DNA of 64,000 bases from Herbiconiux solani NBRC 106740. GTDB taxonomy: Bacteria > Actinomycetota > Actinomycetes > Actinomycetales > Microbacteriaceae. The translations under genes were made by a program, and so were the position numbers. Every line of letters begins with the position of its first letter. Positions within the stretch are counted from its first letter, which is position 1. Of the stretch, positions 61,666 through 64,000 are shown piece by piece. A model generated the notes under the pieces. The model ran no database searches. It was not told where the DNA came from and worked only from the letters and a program-made list of their open reading frames with translations. The stretch is taken from positions 310,001-374,000 of the forward strand of contig NZ_BCST01000001.1 of the NCBI RefSeq assembly GCF_001571005.1. Direction: 5' to 3'.

Positions 61666-62253
61666 TCAGCCGTTCTGGATGGTGTCCCTGGACTGCTGGG
61701 CCTGATCCTTGACCTCATCGACGGCGGTGGTCGCCTCCGACTTCACGGCGTCGGCCGCGCCGGTCGCCGCCTCCTTCACGGCGGTGGCAGCATCCTGGGC
61801 CGGCTCCTTGAGGTTCTGGCCGACCTCCTTGGCCGCATCCGTCACCTGATCGACGAGGGGCTGGGCCTGCTCCTTGAGATTCGACGCGACCTCCTTCTCC
61901 TTCGTCGTGGCGGGGATCAGCGAGGCGGCGAGGAGGCCGACCCCGAAGGCGATCAGGCCGACGGCGAGGGGATTGCCCTCCGCCTTGGCCGCGACCTTGT
62001 CCTTCGCTCCGGTGACGGCGCCGGAGACGGCCCCGGCCGCGTCCGAGCCCGTGCCGGACAGCGACGACGACGCGTCGTCCGCGGCGCCGAAGACGCGATC
62101 CTTCACGGAGCCGACGGCGCCCTTGAGCTTGTCGGTCTGGCGCCCGACGATCTTCGACGGGGTGACCTTGTCGGCGAGGGCGTCGACGTCACCGCCGAGT
62201 TCGGCGCGGGTGGCCTCGATGCGGGCACGGATCTCTTCCGGTGAATCGGTCAT
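61666..62253 (-). CDS. DUF3618 protein with LEA-like repeats
   Basis: 195 residues. The N-terminus (SPEEIRARIEATRAELGGDVDALADKVTPSKIV) is the DUF3618 mark. One helix (VGLIAFGVGLLAASLI) sits mid-protein, then Ala/Lys/Asp/Glu-rich repeats (QAQPLVDQVTDAAKEVGQNLKEPAQDAATAVKEAATGAADAV). Such repeats resemble desiccation-linked LEA proteins. It overlaps the holin-family gene by 4 nt. Confidence 0.85.
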   Translation of the reverse strand: MTDSPEEIRARIEATRAELGGDVDALADKVTPSKIVGRQTDKLKGAVGSVKDRVFGAADDASSSLSGTGSDAAGAVSGAVTGAKDKVAAKAEGNPLAVGLIAFGVGLLAASLIPATTKEKEVASNLKEQAQPLVDQVTDAAKEVGQNLKEPAQDAATAVKEAATGAADAVKSEATTAVDEVKDQAQQSRDTIQNG

Positions 62254-62666
62254 CGGTTCTCCTCATTCCTTTTCAGCGTCTCGGTAATCTTCTTCAGCGA
62301 CTCCACCGTCTTGGGGGCGCCGTTCACTTCTTTCAGGCTCTTGCGGCCGACCAGGAACAGGATCAACGCGATCACGGCCCAGATCAGGGCGACGACGACG
62401 CCGGACCAACCGAGGCCGATCAGCGTGCCGAGCGCCCACCAGAGGGCGAGGGACAGGAACAGGATGGTCATGCTCGCCGCATAGCCCGCCCCGCCCAGCA
62501 TCCCGGCGCCCTTCCCGGCGCGCGTGGCCGACTGCTTGAGCTCGGCCTTGGCGAGTTCGAGCTCCTGCCGCATCAACGTGGAGAGGTCCTTGGTGACCTC
62601 GCCGAGCAGATCTCCCAGCGAGGTGTTCGCGGCCTTCTGCTCGGAGGGCGTGTAGTCGTCGGTCAT
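62250..62666 (-). CDS. Holin-like superfamily III (DUF1469) membrane protein
   Basis: 138 residues from the ATG at 62666. Ser/Lys-rich N-terminus with an amphipathic part (LGDLLGEVTKDLSTLMRQELELAKAELKQSA), then two helices (ASMTILFLSLALWWALGTLIGL and VVVALIWAVIALILFLVG). Although called holin-like, no phage genes are nearby; the protein is a member of the conserved DUF1469 group seen with DUF3618. Coupled by ATGA overlaps on both sides. Confidence 0.85.
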   Translation of the reverse strand: MTDDYTPSEQKAANTSLGDLLGEVTKDLSTLMRQELELAKAELKQSATRAGKGAGMLGGAGYAASMTILFLSLALWWALGTLIGLGWSGVVVALIWAVIALILFLVGRKSLKEVNGAPKTVESLKKITETLKRNEENR

Positions 62667-63436
62667 CGCGGGTAGTCCTCTTCGGGCGCCGGGGAGCTCT
62701 CGCCGAACGACGAGGCGCGCTCGGTGTAGAGCGGGGTCTCGTCGACGACGGCCGCGCCCGGGATGGAGGTGGTCTCGACGACGGGGGCGGGAGTGGCGGG
62801 GGCTGCTGCCGGTGCCGGTGCGGATGCCGGTGCGCCGGCCGTCGTGGTCGCGGGCGTGGACGCCGTGTCCGCATCCTTCTCGTCGGCTGAAGCCTGAGCG
62901 AGGGAGCGGGTCAGCCGACCGGCGACGACCCCGGCGATCGCGGCGACCGCGATGAACGTGCCGGGCTTGCGTCGGGCGTAGGACTTCCCCTCGTTCAGAA
63001 GCGAGCCCGGGTCCCGGGAGTCCAGCCACGACGCCGCGCTTCCGGCGCGGTCGGAGACCTGGCGCACGAGGTCGGTGGCGAGCCCCTGGCTCTCCGAGTT
63101 GCTCGCCATGTTGCTGAGCTCGTCGCCGATCGAGCGGAGCCCGGATGCGACCCGCTGCTGCTGCACTCCGGCCTGCTCCTTCAGCTCGGACTGGGTCTGC
63201 GCGTAAAGGTCCTTCGCCTGCGACTTCGCCTCGCGGGCGACGTTCTTCGCTTCGTCCTTCGCGGTTCCGGCGACGTGACCGGCCTGCTCGGTGGCGGTGT
63301 CCTTGACGTCACCGGCGGCCTGCTTCGCCGCCTCGACCTTGCCCGACTGGTCGTCGTCGCCCGGCCGGCCGTCGCCCTGGGGGGTCACCGGCGGCTCGAA
63401 GCCGCTCGGCGGGACGGGTACATAGCTTTCCGACAT
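62663..63436 (-). CDS. LEA-like coiled-coil protein with membrane helix
   Basis: 257 residues from the ATG at 63436 (AAAGGGAAG upstream). Pro/Gly-rich start, then a long Ala/Lys/Glu/Gln helix (DQSGKVEAAKQAAGDVKDTATEQAGHVAGTAKDEAKNVAREAKSQAKDLY), a short hydrophobic segment (GTFIAVAAIAGVVAGRL), and an Ala/Pro-rich end. It matches the group often found with holin-like and DUF3618 proteins. Function unknown; probably stress-related. Confidence 0.8.
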   Translation of the reverse strand: MSESYVPVPPSGFEPPVTPQGDGRPGDDDQSGKVEAAKQAAGDVKDTATEQAGHVAGTAKDEAKNVAREAKSQAKDLYAQTQSELKEQAGVQQQRVASGLRSIGDELSNMASNSESQGLATDLVRQVSDRAGSAASWLDSRDPGSLLNEGKSYARRKPGTFIAVAAIAGVVAGRLTRSLAQASADEKDADTASTPATTTAGAPASAPAPAAAPATPAPVVETTSIPGAAVVDETPLYTERASSFGESSPAPEEDYPR

Positions 63437-63536
63437 CGTCTTCCCTTTCATCTGCCCGACCGGTCGGCCGGGCACTTCTCGGTCTGCAGGGTGGAACAGG
63501 CATCCCACCCTGATGGTGCTGGCGAGTCCGCCCCCG

Positions 63537-64000
63537 TTACTTGGTTCCGGTGGGTCCGTAGAACGCCTCGACGTCGGCCAGTTCCTGCTCGGCCGTCGCC
63601 TGGATGAGCTTCAGCAGGTCCGGGTCGAGCCCAGGGCTGAACTCCTCGAGACGCTCGGGCGCGATGAACGACGGGGTGCCGATCGGGGCCTGTTCGCTCG
63701 CGTCGAGGTCGGTGCCGTCGTTCGAGGGCGACGCGCCCTGGAAGATGCGGCCTGCCTCCGACTCCCCCTTCAGATCGAAGGAGTACTGCTTGCTCTGCAG
63801 CCCCAGGTCGAGCAGCGCCTTCACCTCGGGGAACTGCTCGGCGTTCGTCTTCGGGATCGGGAGGGTCTTCTTCCAGTCCACGCCGAGCGTCTCGAGCGCC
63901 TTCGCGTAGGCGTTCTCGTGGGCCTGGTCACGCACGATCAGGTAGGCGATCGTCGAGCGCGCGGTCTTGTTGGCCGTCATCTCGTAGATCCGGCACTTCT
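63537..64000 (-). CDS. Manganese catalase (C-terminal part, start outside window)
   Basis: The frame is open to base 64000, with 154 codons visible; the ATG at 63980 is internal. Seen is YEMTANKTARSTIAYLIVRDQAHENAYAKALETLG, matching the second metal-binding helix of the family (Glu in YEM, His in RDQAHENAY), then the long C-terminal tail. Manganese catalases split hydrogen peroxide without haem. It lies beside the BrkB/DUF3618/holin/LEA-like genes, so the block looks like a stress module. Confidence 0.85.
   Translation of the reverse strand, partial: KCRIYEMTANKTARSTIAYLIVRDQAHENAYAKALETLGVDWKKTLPIPKTNAEQFPEVKALLDLGLQSKQYSFDLKGESEAGRIFQGASPSNDGTDLDASEQAPIGTPSFIAPERLEEFSPGLDPDLLKLIQATAEQELADVEAFYGPTGTK

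Noticed and set aside
62250-62666. Prophage remnant suggested by a holin-family gene
   Set aside because: No other phage gene, integrase or att-like repeat is near. DUF1469 proteins are common chromosomal partners of DUF3618.

Overview
The window is a continuous piece of a high-GC actinobacterial chromosome. The gene content (mycothiol ligase MshC, RbpA, the WYL pair PafB/PafC, Suf iron-sulfur operon, type B L31) points to Actinomycetota. The codon habits and gene neighbourhoods look like Microbacteriaceae, but genus is not determined here. Coding density is very high: no stretch over about 200 bases lacks a gene, and neighbouring genes commonly overlap by 4 nt (ATGA or GTGA). No phage, insertion sequence, CRISPR array or rRNA was seen. 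One tRNA (Leu-GAG) is present. Both edge genes are cut: sufB at the left and a manganese catalase at the right.

Layout. 1-3634 (+): sufB-sufD-Rieske ferredoxin-sufC-sufT, ended by a perfect 25-bp bidirectional terminator facing bioY. 3739-8302: bioY, an ABC-F ATPase, a three-gene minus-strand unit (DUF3099, small Cys protein, SURF1) and fabG. 8418-15332: serB-glgC (-) divergent from glgA (+), an ABC ATPase, rpmE2, a DnaQ-like exonuclease and trehalose synthase. 15440-27560: alpha/beta hydrolase-glycosyltransferase, histidine phosphatase, sirtuin, SPOUT methyltransferase, APC permease, DD-carboxypeptidase, SGNH hydrolase, SF2 helicase, and a molybdenum oxidoreductase with its flavin reductase. 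27706-43447: tRNA-Leu, M20 hydrolase, uppP, mshC, PAC2, HAD, trmI, FKBP, pafB-pafC, membrane protein, tatA-tatC-helY-lnt and rbpA. 43536-47882: GDPD, SPFH/NfeD pair, atypical SDR, Nudix, DUF308. 48077-55514: lipoprotein, membrane-fusion protein, ABC ATPase, FtsX-type permease, small membrane protein and a short UvrA-like ATPase, which together look like an efflux/resistance block. 55623-64000: SnoaL-like protein with divergent TetR, a 1001-residue DUF2207 protein, then an envelope/stress block (BrkB, DUF3618, holin-family, coiled-coil protein, Mn catalase).

How it works together. Most of the window is housekeeping: Fe-S assembly, glycogen/trehalose metabolism, cell-wall lipid recycling and peptidoglycan trimming, protein export and lipoprotein acylation, and thiol and DNA-damage responses.

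Four observations stand out. (i) Thirteen genes have a TAnnnT hexamer ending 6-8 nt before the start codon, the signature of leaderless transcription; this also fixed several start codons. (ii) One of these promoters, at the SF2 helicase, carries a match with exact spacing to the PafBC (RecA-NDp) damage promoter motif, and pafBC lies in the same window. (iii) The place where many actinobacteria carry mpa-dop-pup-prcBA-pafA, between trmI and FKBP/pafBC, is a 47-bp gap here. (iv) An export system with a peptidoglycan-binding-like adaptor sits directly beside a DrrC-type UvrA-like ATPase.
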